This document shows, in pieces, positions 1-5,715 of a stretch of DNA of 5,842 bases. The notes beneath the pieces were generated by a model. The model made no database searches and was not told the origin of the DNA. It was given only the letters and a program-made list of their open reading frames with translations. Position numbers and translations under genes: made by a program. How positions within the stretch are numbered: the first letter of the stretch is position 1; every line of letters begins with the position of its first letter. The DNA comes from Candidatus Latescibacterota bacterium (lineage in GTDB: Bacteria; Latescibacterota; MVCY01): contig JAUWEO010000117.1 of NCBI GenBank assembly GCA_030608245.1, positions 1 through 5,842 on the forward strand. The letters are read 5' to 3'.

Positions 1-121
1 GAGATAATCGTTCGGCAATTCTGCTCTTTCGAGCCTGCCTCCGCGAGCATATCGTGGGAAAGCGGGGAGATTGTAATGTGGGCTGACAGGCAAATCTGGT
101 TGGCGCAAGAAAGGAGAAAAT

Positions 122-144
122 AAAAAAAGGGGCCTCCTGGCCCC
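122..144 (-). terminator. Intrinsic terminator of the RNase H-like gene
   Basis: Read on the minus strand, a perfect 6-bp GC stem (GGGGCC / GGCCCC) closes a 4-nt loop and is followed at once by seven T residues and further T-rich sequence. It begins 32 nt after the TAG stop of the RNase H-like gene, exactly where its rho-independent terminator is expected. The plus-strand side has no T tract, so it should work in one direction only. Confidence 0.88.
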
Positions 145-176
145 AGTTCTACAGATTCCGCTATAGTCTCAGCTGT

Positions 177-611
177 CTATTCAAGCAGGTAGTTCTGGGC
201 GGGATTGTCACCCTGGGGAATCCAGTTTAAGGTGTAGTGAATCTTCCTCTTGTAGTTCAGTGCCAGGTTCCTGAAGGATTCAAGCTCGCCGTTGCAGCCC
301 ATCCTCATGTTCACCTGATGTACCACCACCAGGCTGTCGCCGTAAATCTCTAAGCCACGGTTCTTGAAGAGTTGGGGATTGAGCTCGATGAACTCCAGCA
401 AAGCCAAAAGACTTGCATATTCGCATTCCTTCGTCGATCCCTTGTATTTGGCCTTGAAGACTATCCCGACATCGGGAATGGAGAAACTGACAATACCGTT
501 CCCTTTCTTGAGAATGTCTCTCTGGTCGAAAACTTTACCGTGAAAGTAGCACTGCATAGGCCACCTCGTTTTCCGAATTCTGTTCGCCTTTCCGAGAGCC
601 ACAAATTGCAA
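177..611 (-). CDS. RNase H-fold (RNase HI-like) protein with degenerate active site
   Basis: Encodes 144 residues that follow the RNase HI pattern. There is a YFHGKV strand near residues 22-27, a CEYASLLALLEF helix at 63-74 carrying the family Glu (E64), an IYGDSLVVVHQVN segment at 89-101 carrying the central Asp (D92), and a WIPQGDNPAQNYL end at 130-142. Active RNase HI uses four acidic residues. Here the first (YFDG in the family) is H24 and the last (the D of NxxAD) is N140, so nuclease activity is doubtful. A nucleic-acid-binding or structural role is possible but inferred. The longest frame starts at TTG 611, with a TGAGG motif about 8 nt upstream and an in-frame TAG just before. An alternative ATG at 557 (M19) has GAGGTGG close upstream and lies just before the conserved fold, so the true start is undecided. 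Transcribed alone, it ends at the terminator downstream. Confidence 0.8.
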   Translation of the reverse strand: MQFVALGKANRIRKTRWPMQCYFHGKVFDQRDILKKGNGIVSFSIPDVGIVFKAKYKGSTKECEYASLLALLEFIELNPQLFKNRGLEIYGDSLVVVHQVNMRMGCNGELESFRNLALNYKRKIHYTLNWIPQGDNPAQNYLLE

Positions 612-652
612 AAGCTATGCCTCAGGCCCAGATGGTCCTCGGTGCCGGTTCT

Positions 653-668
653 CATGGAGGCATGGAGG
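653..668. repeat. Tandem 8-bp duplication
   Basis: CATGGAGG occurs twice in direct succession (653-660 and 661-668), upstream of the RNase H-like gene. It probably arose by slippage. No function is evident. Confidence 0.6.
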
Positions 669-1040
669 TGGCCGGTAATGTCTCTTTAAGGGGGTGCTTT
701 GCTGCGCAAGTGAATTAATCCCAACAGAATATGAGGTGCAGACCGGTCTTTCGGCCCTCATCGGTCTTTGTCTCAACAACTCTGGGAGAGTCATGCGAGG
801 TGTTCAAATCAGGTACAAATTTCAGCAACTGCTTGCATATTCTGGTACCCTCCTGAATGCAGCTTCACCCGGCGGCCGGGATGAACCTCAAATGGCATCA
901 TAGCCGAAGGGCCGCCTCCAGTTCTCCCCAGCGATGTGCATCCTGAACTCGGCAGTCAGTCTTTCTTCACGTTTTAGAGTGTGCCTGAGTGGAGAAGCAA
1001 GCGATTCTGCTGACATCTGAAGGCCACGCTCTCTCGGAAA

Positions 1041-1067
1041 TCCTGAGGGCTCTATCTGAACTCAGGA
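1041..1067 (-). other. Inverted repeat beside the displaced tRNA 3' end
   Basis: TCCTGAG and CTCAGGA form a perfect 7-bp stem around a 13-nt loop, starting three bases beyond the end of the tRNA-Leu 3' copy. On the minus strand this is where the terminator or processing hairpin of the original, uninterrupted tRNA-Leu gene would sit. The following sequence (TTTCC) is a poor T tract, so terminator function is only a possibility. Confidence 0.35.
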
Positions 1068-1069
1068 GG

Positions 1070-1125
1070 TGCCGGAGACCGGAATCGAACCGGTACGGAT
1101 ATGAAATATCCGAGGGATTTTAAGT
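1070..1125 (-). repeat. attR-type direct repeat: displaced 3' part of tRNA-Leu
   Basis: These 56 bases are identical to 4221-4276. They comprise the 3' part of the intact tRNA-Leu(UAA): anticodon loop, variable arm, T arm, 3' acceptor strand and discriminator A. The 5' half is missing, because the sequence beyond 1125 does not continue as tRNA, so this is not a functional gene. Identity stops at the edge of the anticodon stem-loop on one side and exactly at the tRNA 3' end on the other, as expected when a tyrosine recombinase crosses over in a tRNA gene. By standard logic the island supplied the 3' half of the intact tRNA, and this copy is the host's original 3' end pushed aside. Confidence 0.92.
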
Positions 1126-1185
1126 AGGAATCTACCATTTTGTCTAAGTCATTGAAGAACATAACAATGCCAGCTCCCACAATGA

Positions 1186-1305
1186 GTTAACCCTATTTTC
1201 ACCCACACCTTTCGACACTCAAAGACACTATAAAACACCATAGATATGACACCGAGTGTGGAGTTATTTGGGACTTGGAGCCCAAAGACTTGGACGCATC
1301 AATAG
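1186..1305 (+). pseudogene. Possible remnant of a tyrosine recombinase C-terminus
   Basis: In one frame the sequence reads THTFRHSKTL (1201-1230), then a TAA stop. Nineteen codons after the first His of HTFRH it reads ELFGTWSPKT (1261-1290), ending at TAG 1303. The first part resembles the HxxR box of phage-type integrases (often HTFRHS). The second loosely resembles the ELLGHxSPKT box that normally follows about 22 codons later. The spacing and shared frame are suggestive, but an internal stop, the loss of the second His and the short length make it at best a decayed fragment. Chance resemblance is quite possible. Confidence 0.3.
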
Positions 1306-1411
1306 CACCCCCCTTATCTGTCGGCTTCGTTCTGAAACGCTGTCGCTTGGTTTTTTTAATGGATAGAATAACTGAATTGAGTGACGAGGAAGGGCAAAGA
1401 AAGCATTCCGC

Positions 1412-1440
1412 TTGCAATCATACCAAAAAAAGCGTAGTAT
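1412..1440 (+). promoter_or_regulatory. Candidate sigma-70-type promoter for the VanZ-like/TPR operon
   Basis: TTGCAA (1412-1417) and TAGTAT (1435-1440) are separated by exactly 17 bp. Each matches its consensus hexamer at four of six positions, including the most conserved bases. A transcript would begin near 1447 and give a leader of about 34 nt before the ATG at 1481. This is the best such pair seen upstream of the operon. There is no experimental support. Confidence 0.42.
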
Positions 1441-1480
1441 TAGTTTTTGAGAATTAAATCCGTGTAAGCCTTCAAAAAAG

Positions 1481-2737
1481 ATGCCTTTGGAACTCCGCCA
1501 CAGATCAAAAGCCAACTCAAACTGGATACATTCTTCACGGCTGCATGTTGTCTTATACACCTTTCTTCTGGTGGCAACTCCTTTCGTATTATTACAGAAT
1601 TTCTTGGTAGAGAGGATTGCAATTGTCTCCAGTTCCAGTATTGAAATCGGTGGTGTAGTGGTAAGGATTGTGCCGACAACGGCATTAATCCTGGGGATCT
1701 TTCTACTGGTCTATTTCCGCTCCCATCTGACTAGGCTACGGATCTTGGCTGGCGTTGTTGTCCTGCTAATGATCGCCCTGGCCCAGCAGATCACAGATTT
1801 TTATTTCGGTCACAATTTCTATGATCTACAGCAGAACTGGCACTATTTGGCTTATGGTATTTTTCCGTTCATGATGTATCGCGATTTGATCCCGCGCCGC
1901 ATCCCGTTGACCAAAATCATACTGATTACCTATTTCTCCGCCATGTCATTTTCCTGTTTTGACGAGACATTTCAAATGCATATGAGCAATAGGGTTTTCG
2001 ATATGTGCGATATAGCCAAGGATGTCTGGGGAACATTATTGGGCATGGTTCTGATACTGCTGGGAGGAAACCAAGCGCGTGCCCTGACGGCGCGTTGGAG
2101 GCAAATCCGTCATCCGAAGCTGAAAGGCTACACGAAGCACCCGTTTAGCTTACTCACCCTTATTTTCGTTTTCGCTTTGCTGTTTCTCTGTTTTAGTTCT
2201 CTGCTCACTGATTCCGTTCACTGGAAGAGTGTTATCTTGCTCACAGTTGGCACCTTTGCGCTTTTCTTCATCCTTTTTCACGCCAGCCAGTATAAGTGGG
2301 GGAAATACGGCCTTATCCTGACCCTGACAGTCGGCCTATTAGTTCAGTCCTATTTCCTTGTCAAACACCACTCAGATGGCATAATTCACAACCAGTATGG
2401 ATTAACTGTTCATAAAGGGATTCCAATTCCCTTTTTCGATTTGATGATATACCCCGATGGGGGGTTCCGGCTGGTGGATAAAAAGCACTATTTCAACCAA
2501 CGTGATCAAACGTTTTTCTTAAAACAAAGGACTGATATTATTCTCATCGGCAAGGGCATGTATGGCAAAGGAGGCAAAGGTTTCCCCGAGGAAACTCCAG
2601 TCCAATTCATTTATAATAAGTACACTCAACAGGGAACCCAATTGATCATTTTGAAGAATACGGAAGCTTGCCGCTTATTCAACAGACTAAAACGAGAAGG
2701 GAAAAGTGTTGTTTTCATTCTTCACAACACCTGCTGA
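1481..2737 (+). CDS. VanZ-like membrane protein fused to a C-terminal Mth938/DUF498-like domain
   Basis: Encodes 418 residues. The N-terminal part has about six hydrophobic spans (near 23-40, 63-79, 88-104, 119-133, 143-158, 181-196). It carries the VanZ-family signature as FDETFQ (160-165), then R171, D174, D177 and G184. VanZ was named from glycopeptide-resistance clusters, and its biochemical role is unsettled. Three more spans follow (about 221-243, 249-267, 275-294). Residues 304-418 match the Mth938/DUF498 fold (related to AAMDC and NDUFAF3): DLMIYPDG (320-327), ILIGKG (354-359), NTEACRLFNRLKREGKSV (393-410) and the terminal HNTC. The strongly basic loop 200-220 and the positive-inside rule place the C-terminal domain outside the membrane, which is unusual for a fold otherwise known as soluble. 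ATG 1481 is the first in-frame start after an upstream stop, and its ribosome-binding site is poor. The last 32 bp overlap the TPR gene. Calling it a resistance gene would be unjustified. Confidence 0.87.
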   Translation: MPLELRHRSKANSNWIHSSRLHVVLYTFLLVATPFVLLQNFLVERIAIVSSSSIEIGGVVVRIVPTTALILGIFLLVYFRSHLTRLRILAGVVVLLMIALAQQITDFYFGHNFYDLQQNWHYLAYGIFPFMMYRDLIPRRIPLTKIILITYFSAMSFSCFDETFQMHMSNRVFDMCDIAKDVWGTLLGMVLILLGGNQARALTARWRQIRHPKLKGYTKHPFSLLTLIFVFALLFLCFSSLLTDSVHWKSVILLTVGTFALFFILFHASQYKWGKYGLILTLTVGLLVQSYFLVKHHSDGIIHNQYGLTVHKGIPIPFFDLMIYPDGGFRLVDKKHYFNQRDQTFFLKQRTDIILIGKGMYGKGGKGFPEETPVQFIYNKYTQQGTQLIILKNTEACRLFNRLKREGKSVVFILHNTC

Positions 2738-3644
2738 GCAAAGACGGAAAGACTCGAAGCGGCAGCGGAAGGAATTACTCTCTATTAAGCAGACAATCTT
2801 CACTTGGGTTCTGCTTCTGATTTGGATTATTCTCGTATCTTTTGCCGCCATTTCTACCCTTGATCCCAAATGGCTACAGGAATTGGCCCGTCCGGGGATT
2901 AAGGCAGAATCCGGTTCATACAAGGATTATGGTGACAATCTGCTCCGCGAGCGCAACTACAGGATGGCCATTGTCCAGTATCAGTATGCCCTGGAGATAA
3001 AACCTGACAACATGGGCGCGCTGGTGAATCTGGCGATTACATACGGTCAGGCGGGCAATATCCAACGCGGAGTTAAGATCCTCAAAGATGCACTCCAGAA
3101 GGATACCGGTCGCAGGGGAACTATCTCCTATAATCTTGGCGAACTGCTGGAGAAACAGGGGAATATAGTTGAGGCAAATCAGTATTACGAAGAGGCATTG
3201 AATTCTGAGGTTGAACAGGATTTGGTTTGTCGCAAGTTGGGTACCCTTTACCTTGATTCAAGACAGTATGAGAAGGCTCGAGTTGCCTTCGAAAAGACTT
3301 TGGCTGTTCAGAATGACCCAGCTTATTTGTATCAGAACATGTTAACCCGCAGTCTCACCATTTATCAAGATGATACAGTAAACTTGCCGATTATCGAAGA
3401 GCTGCTTGCCCGGAATATCAGTGCGGAAGACCTCGCACCCTACGACGTAGAAATTATCCGCCAGATTCAGCGTAACAACCCGGAAATCGCCAAAACTCAT
3501 AATCACCTCGGCCTCATCTATTCGATACAGGGGGATATCACCAGGGCTATTGAACATTTTCAGCAGTCTTTGCAGATTTGGCCTGGCAATATAGACGCCC
3601 AAAGGAACTTGCAAGTGTTACAGAGACTGCAAGGGGAAGAGTAA
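2706..3644 (+). CDS. Membrane-anchored TPR-repeat protein
   Basis: Encodes 312 residues. A basic N-terminus (RRKDSKRQRK, 13-22) precedes one hydrophobic span (about 31-50), so the C-terminal body should lie outside the membrane. Residues about 71-205 hold four successive 34-residue TPR units, recognisable by NLA.TYG.AGN, NLGELLEKQGN, YYEEAL and KLGTLYLDSRQYEKA. After a divergent stretch (206-260), a fifth unit follows (261-294: HNHLGLIYSIQGD.TRAIEHFQQSL). TPRs form helical superhelices that bind partner proteins. No enzymatic domain is present. The GTG start at 2706 has GAAGGG about 4 nt upstream and lies inside the end of the preceding gene, so translational coupling and joint function are likely. 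TTG 2709 is an alternative start. The frame stays open for 60 codons after its TAA stop (see the following feature). Confidence 0.88.
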   Translation: MLFSFFTTPAEQRRKDSKRQRKELLSIKQTIFTWVLLLIWIILVSFAAISTLDPKWLQELARPGIKAESGSYKDYGDNLLRERNYRMAIVQYQYALEIKPDNMGALVNLAITYGQAGNIQRGVKILKDALQKDTGRRGTISYNLGELLEKQGNIVEANQYYEEALNSEVEQDLVCRKLGTLYLDSRQYEKARVAFEKTLAVQNDPAYLYQNMLTRSLTIYQDDTVNLPIIEELLARNISAEDLAPYDVEIIRQIQRNNPEIAKTHNHLGLIYSIQGDITRAIEHFQQSLQIWPGNIDAQRNLQVLQRLQGEE

Positions 3645-3827
3645 GGAATTAATTCCGGGGATAATCTCGGCCGGTACCAGTATTATTTTGCCATCCAATC
3701 CGATCCCACCTCTCGGGAATGTGGGTTTGAATCTCAACTACGGCCCTCTTTTTCAGTGGAGTATGATTATTATCCGTATCAGAAATTCGGCGGTCCTGAC
3801 TCAAGGGAGATGCTAAGGTCTGTGTAA
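3645..3827 (+). other. In-frame open extension after the TPR gene stop
   Basis: Directly after the TAA of the TPR gene, the same reading frame continues for 60 sense codons to a TAA at 3825. The predicted residues are polar and aromatic, with a tyrosine-rich stretch near the middle (VEYDYYPYQKF). I recognise no domain and see no new start. It may be the former C-terminal tail of the TPR protein, cut off by a nonsense change, or an open stretch by chance. No terminator is visible here. Confidence 0.3.
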
Positions 3828-3885
3828 TGCGGAAGGATGGAAAAGTATTCGATCGGCTCCATATAAATAGTGATGATATACCTCA

Positions 3886-4118
3886 ATGGGGCCAATAGTG
3901 GCTGGGAGATTCATCTCGAACACCCCAACGAAGGTCGGACTCTCGCGAGCAATCTGTCATACCTTCCGGCATACACTTGCTTTCCACCTTCTTATGCAGG
4001 GTATTCATCATACACTGTTAAGGAATTGCTCGGCCACTCCACAATTAGGACGACCGGGATCAATTCTCACCTCACTGACCATTATAAGACTGATGTGGTC
4101 TCCAGGCTCCCCTATTGA
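3886..4118 (+). pseudogene. Tyrosine recombinase (integrase) C-terminal fragment, frameshifted
   Basis: Two overlapping frames together give the catalytic end of a phage-type integrase. The first reads CHTFRHTLAFHLLMQGIHHT, with the HxxR box at H 3958-3960 and R 3967-3969. The second, from about 4017, reads VKELLGHSTIRTT and continues to TGA 4116-4118. Restoring one base near 4015-4017 gives the normal family spacing from MQGI to ELLGH. The position nine residues after the His of LGH, where integrases have the nucleophilic Tyr (QIYTH), is Asn (INSH, codon 4062-4064). The N-terminal arm-binding and core-binding domains are absent, since the TPR gene ends only 240 bp upstream. The fragment has therefore lost its N-terminus, reading frame and nucleophile, and cannot catalyse recombination. 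Its place beside the tRNA attachment site fits the integrase of this island. Confidence 0.85.
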
Positions 4119-4138
4119 TATTACCAAACTGTAAAAAA

Positions 4139-4161
4139 GTAAAGACTTATGTAAGACTTAC
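4139..4161. repeat. Adjacent direct repeats between integrase remnant and tRNA
   Basis: GTAAAGACTTAT (4139-4150) and GTAAGACTTAC (4151-4161) are side-by-side imperfect copies of one 11-12 bp motif, about 60 bp from the attachment site. Tyrosine recombinases of integrative elements often bind short arm-type direct repeats in this position. Assigning these as arm sites is inference. Confidence 0.4.
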
Positions 4162-4220
4162 ACCAAATCGACATCAAAAACGGGTTACGTTGATTCCTCG
4201 CAGCCTGTTGTCTATCAATA

Positions 4221-4276
4221 TGCCGGAGACCGGAATCGAACCGGTACGGATATGAAATATCCGAGGGATTTTAAGT
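4221..4276 (-). repeat. attL-type direct repeat within tRNA-Leu
   Basis: A 56-bp perfect match to 1070-1125 in the same orientation. It spans the tRNA from the discriminator base through the anticodon loop. It is the island-supplied 3' half that completes the functional tRNA, and with the other copy it bounds a 3151-bp unit (repeat to repeat). Confidence 0.92.
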
Positions 4277-4307
4277 CCCTTGCGTCTACCTATTCCGCCA
4301 CTCCGGC
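4221..4307 (-). tRNA. tRNA-Leu (anticodon UAA)
   Basis: An 87-nt class II tRNA. The acceptor strands GCCGGAG (from 4307) and CTCCGGC (to 4222) pair fully, and A at 4221 is the discriminator base. CCA is not encoded. The anticodon stem AGGGA/TCCCT encloses CTTAAAA, giving anticodon UAA at 4273-4271. A long variable arm (GGATAT/ATATCC around TTC) is typical of leucine tRNAs, and the T arm contains GGTTCGATTCC. The 3' portion (4221-4276) is the attachment-site repeat also found at 1070-1125, so the gene was rebuilt by the integrated island and should remain functional. Sequence immediately 3' of it belongs to the island. Confidence 0.97.
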
Positions 4308-4308
4308 A

Positions 4309-4524
4309 ATTTCTGATCCACAACAACTTATAAAAAAGTTGAGAAGGACGCAAGCGCTATTCGAAACAACATGCTATGCGCACAAGCGAATACTATCTGT
4401 TGGGTTATGTTGAGCCGCCTCTGTTTGCTCTGTGTGGCTTTGAGGCTTTTTCAGAGGTCGCCCTACGGTAGAGAAATAGAACGGAGATTTCCGAGTAGAC
4501 GTTGTTGGTGTCAAATGATATCCG
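4309..4524. other. Spacer between glycosyltransferase gene and tRNA
   Basis: About 215 bp with no gene. It contains the weak tRNA promoter candidate and a 6-bp inverted repeat, CCTCTG (4418-4423) with CAGAGG (4452-4457). That repeat lacks a following T tract, so no clear terminator for the glycosyltransferase operon is visible. Confidence 0.5.
4327..4353 (-). promoter_or_regulatory. Weak candidate promoter for tRNA-Leu
   Basis: On the minus strand TTGCGT (4353-4348) and TATAAG (4332-4327) are 15 bp apart, shorter than the ideal 17. TATAAG ends about 20 nt before the tRNA 5' end. The position is right for a tRNA promoter, but the spacer is poor. The overlapping CAACTT/AAGTTG inverted repeat (4324-4341) may also matter. 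Confidence 0.3.
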
Positions 4525-5715
4525 TCAAGATCTGTTGGTGACTCTGTCTAATACTTCGTCTTTTCCGGGAGGCTCGACAGGTCCTGAATACTCCTCCCCT
4601 TCCCCTGAATCGGGTTTTTCGTGATTCAGGCACTCCTTGAATATTCTCTCCAGATCATCCACTGTTTTAGCCCACGAGAAGTTTTTCGTCACGTACTCTT
4701 TTCTCTGCCTCTCCTCGCTCTTCACCAAGTCCTTACTGTTGACGAGTTCAATCAATTTCCTTCTCAAGTCGTCGATGTCCTTGTTCTTGAAGGTGTGACC
4801 CCACCTCCCACAGGTTTCCAAATTAGCTGGTATATCGCTTACCAAGACGCATCTGCCATAAGATAAGGCTTCGATGACCGATTGCGGCAACCCTTCCAGT
4901 TCAGATGGCAAAACGTAAAGATAGGCGTTGCTCAAAAGCTCCTCTTTGAGCTCCTCGCTCACATAACCACCAAAGACCGTCTTAGGGGAGCTTTGGGAAT
5001 GCAATTTCTGTACATAGTCATCGGAGAAGAAACCGTTCCCCCCAACAAACAACTTCATGTCAGTCTCTATTCGTTCGAACGCCGAGATCAAGTAGTGACA
5101 TCCCTTCTCCGGAACCAGCCTCCCCAAGAAGAGTATGTATTTCTCTTTCTCCAGACCGAACTTTTTGATCCCATCTGGCTCTCTGAAAACCGGCGCTCCC
5201 ACCCCCGGGGTGATCTTTTCAACCTCCCTTGCGAATTTGTTCTCAAAGTAAGATCTCAAACCGTCAGAAATCACTATCGCTTTGTCGGGGAACCTCACTG
5301 CCGGAGTTTCTGCCACCCTAAGCAGCAGTCTGGCCACTTTATTCCATTTTTTTCTTTGCCAGTCGAGAGCATGGATGATCGTTACTACTTTTGTGTCTCC
5401 CCAGAGTCCGGGAATGAAGCATAAGGAGGAGGGACCAAGGGCCTGATAGACTATTACATCGAAGTTTCTCCTCAAGGAATCGATAGAGCATAAAAATGTA
5501 TGAGAGAGAGCATCTAGGTGCTTGGTGGTTATACTTTTCACTCTCTTTAGCTTGACTCCCTTGTAATGTTGGACTGAAGAGCTGTAGTATGGACGGCAGT
5601 AGACCGTGACCTGGTGGCCTCGCTGGGCCAACCTCACCGCCACCTCTTCAGTGAAATCTTCTATCCCGCCGTAAGTGGCGGGAATGCCCTTCTGTCCAAT
5701 GAATGCAATTCTCAT
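4525..5715 (-). CDS. GT4-type (GT-B fold) glycosyltransferase
   Basis: Encodes 396 residues, full length for a family-4 glycosyltransferase that transfers a sugar from a nucleotide donor to a growing surface glycan at the cytoplasmic membrane. The N-terminal domain opens with MRIAFIGQKGIPATYGGIE (1-19), the sugar-acceptor-side Rossmann start with its GGIE loop. HALDWQRKKW (115-124) is typical of the subgroup that includes rhamnosyltransferase-like and DUF1972-type enzymes. The C-terminal donor domain shows ILFLGRLVPEKG (194-205) and the EX7E motif (E274 and E282 within ELEGLPQSVIEALSYG). The last 30 or so residues (about 364-396) are a charged, Pro/Gly/Glu-rich tail outside the conserved fold. 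Start ATG 5715 overlaps the upstream stop as ATGA, so translation is probably coupled, and no strong Shine-Dalgarno is seen. Exact donor and acceptor cannot be read from sequence. Confidence 0.93.
   Translation of the reverse strand: MRIAFIGQKGIPATYGGIEDFTEEVAVRLAQRGHQVTVYCRPYYSSSVQHYKGVKLKRVKSITTKHLDALSHTFLCSIDSLRRNFDVIVYQALGPSSLCFIPGLWGDTKVVTIIHALDWQRKKWNKVARLLLRVAETPAVRFPDKAIVISDGLRSYFENKFAREVEKITPGVGAPVFREPDGIKKFGLEKEKYILFLGRLVPEKGCHYLISAFERIETDMKLFVGGNGFFSDDYVQKLHSQSSPKTVFGGYVSEELKEELLSNAYLYVLPSELEGLPQSVIEALSYGRCVLVSDIPANLETCGRWGHTFKNKDIDDLRRKLIELVNSKDLVKSEERQRKEYVTKNFSWAKTVDDLERIFKECLNHEKPDSGEGEEYSGPVEPPGKDEVLDRVTNRS

Larger units (their letters stand above)
612..1069. other. Intergenic region, no convincing gene
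   Basis: About 460 bp between the RNase H-like gene and the displaced tRNA fragment. Short open frames exist, but none has a recognisable domain or ribosome-binding site. GC-rich self-complementary stretches lie at 868-880 (CCCGG/CCGGG with a 3-nt loop) and at 871-877 with 910-916 (GGCGGCC/GGCCGCC). They could belong to an untranslated leader or a structured RNA, but I recognise no known RNA family. Any promoter for the RNase H-like gene should lie on the minus strand here. I see no clear -35/-10 pair. Confidence 0.5.
1126..1480. other. Left end of island: mostly non-coding
   Basis: A 355-bp stretch between the displaced tRNA fragment and the membrane-protein gene. It holds a possible integrase remnant near 1186-1305 and a candidate promoter at 1412-1440, both listed separately. 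Frames on both strands are short and without recognisable domains. Oligo-A and oligo-T runs near 1350 and 1425 give it an AT-rich, regulatory look. Confidence 0.5.

Noticed and set aside
1..123. Plus-strand frame open from the left edge for 40 codons to TAA at 121-123
   Set aside because: The peptide shows no recognisable motif and two other readings are equally short. It could be the tail of a gene entering from the left, but nothing supports it.
372..689. Plus-strand and second minus-strand frames overlapping the RNase H-like gene
   Set aside because: These are shadows of the minus-strand gene, which has clear family motifs and a terminator.
694..903. 69-codon plus-strand open frame in the left intergenic region
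   Set aside because: No plausible Shine-Dalgarno, no domain, and a composition unlike the neighbouring genes. Treated as chance.
1070..1125. A second tRNA-Leu gene
   Set aside because: Only the 3' portion is present. The 5' acceptor strand, D arm and half of the anticodon stem are missing, so it is a displaced attachment half.
1199..1685. Several minus-strand frames before and across the start of the VanZ-like gene
   Set aside because: Short, mutually overlapping and without motifs. The plus-strand gene explains the coding signal.
3645..3656. Perfect palindrome GGAATTAATTCC after the TPR gene stop
   Set aside because: AT-rich 12-bp palindrome with no loop and no T tract. Not a terminator, and too short to call an operator.
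4621..5424. Long plus-strand frames (including 180 codons at 4882-5424) opposite the glycosyltransferase
   Set aside because: Antisense shadows of a well-supported gene, with no domain similarity of their own.
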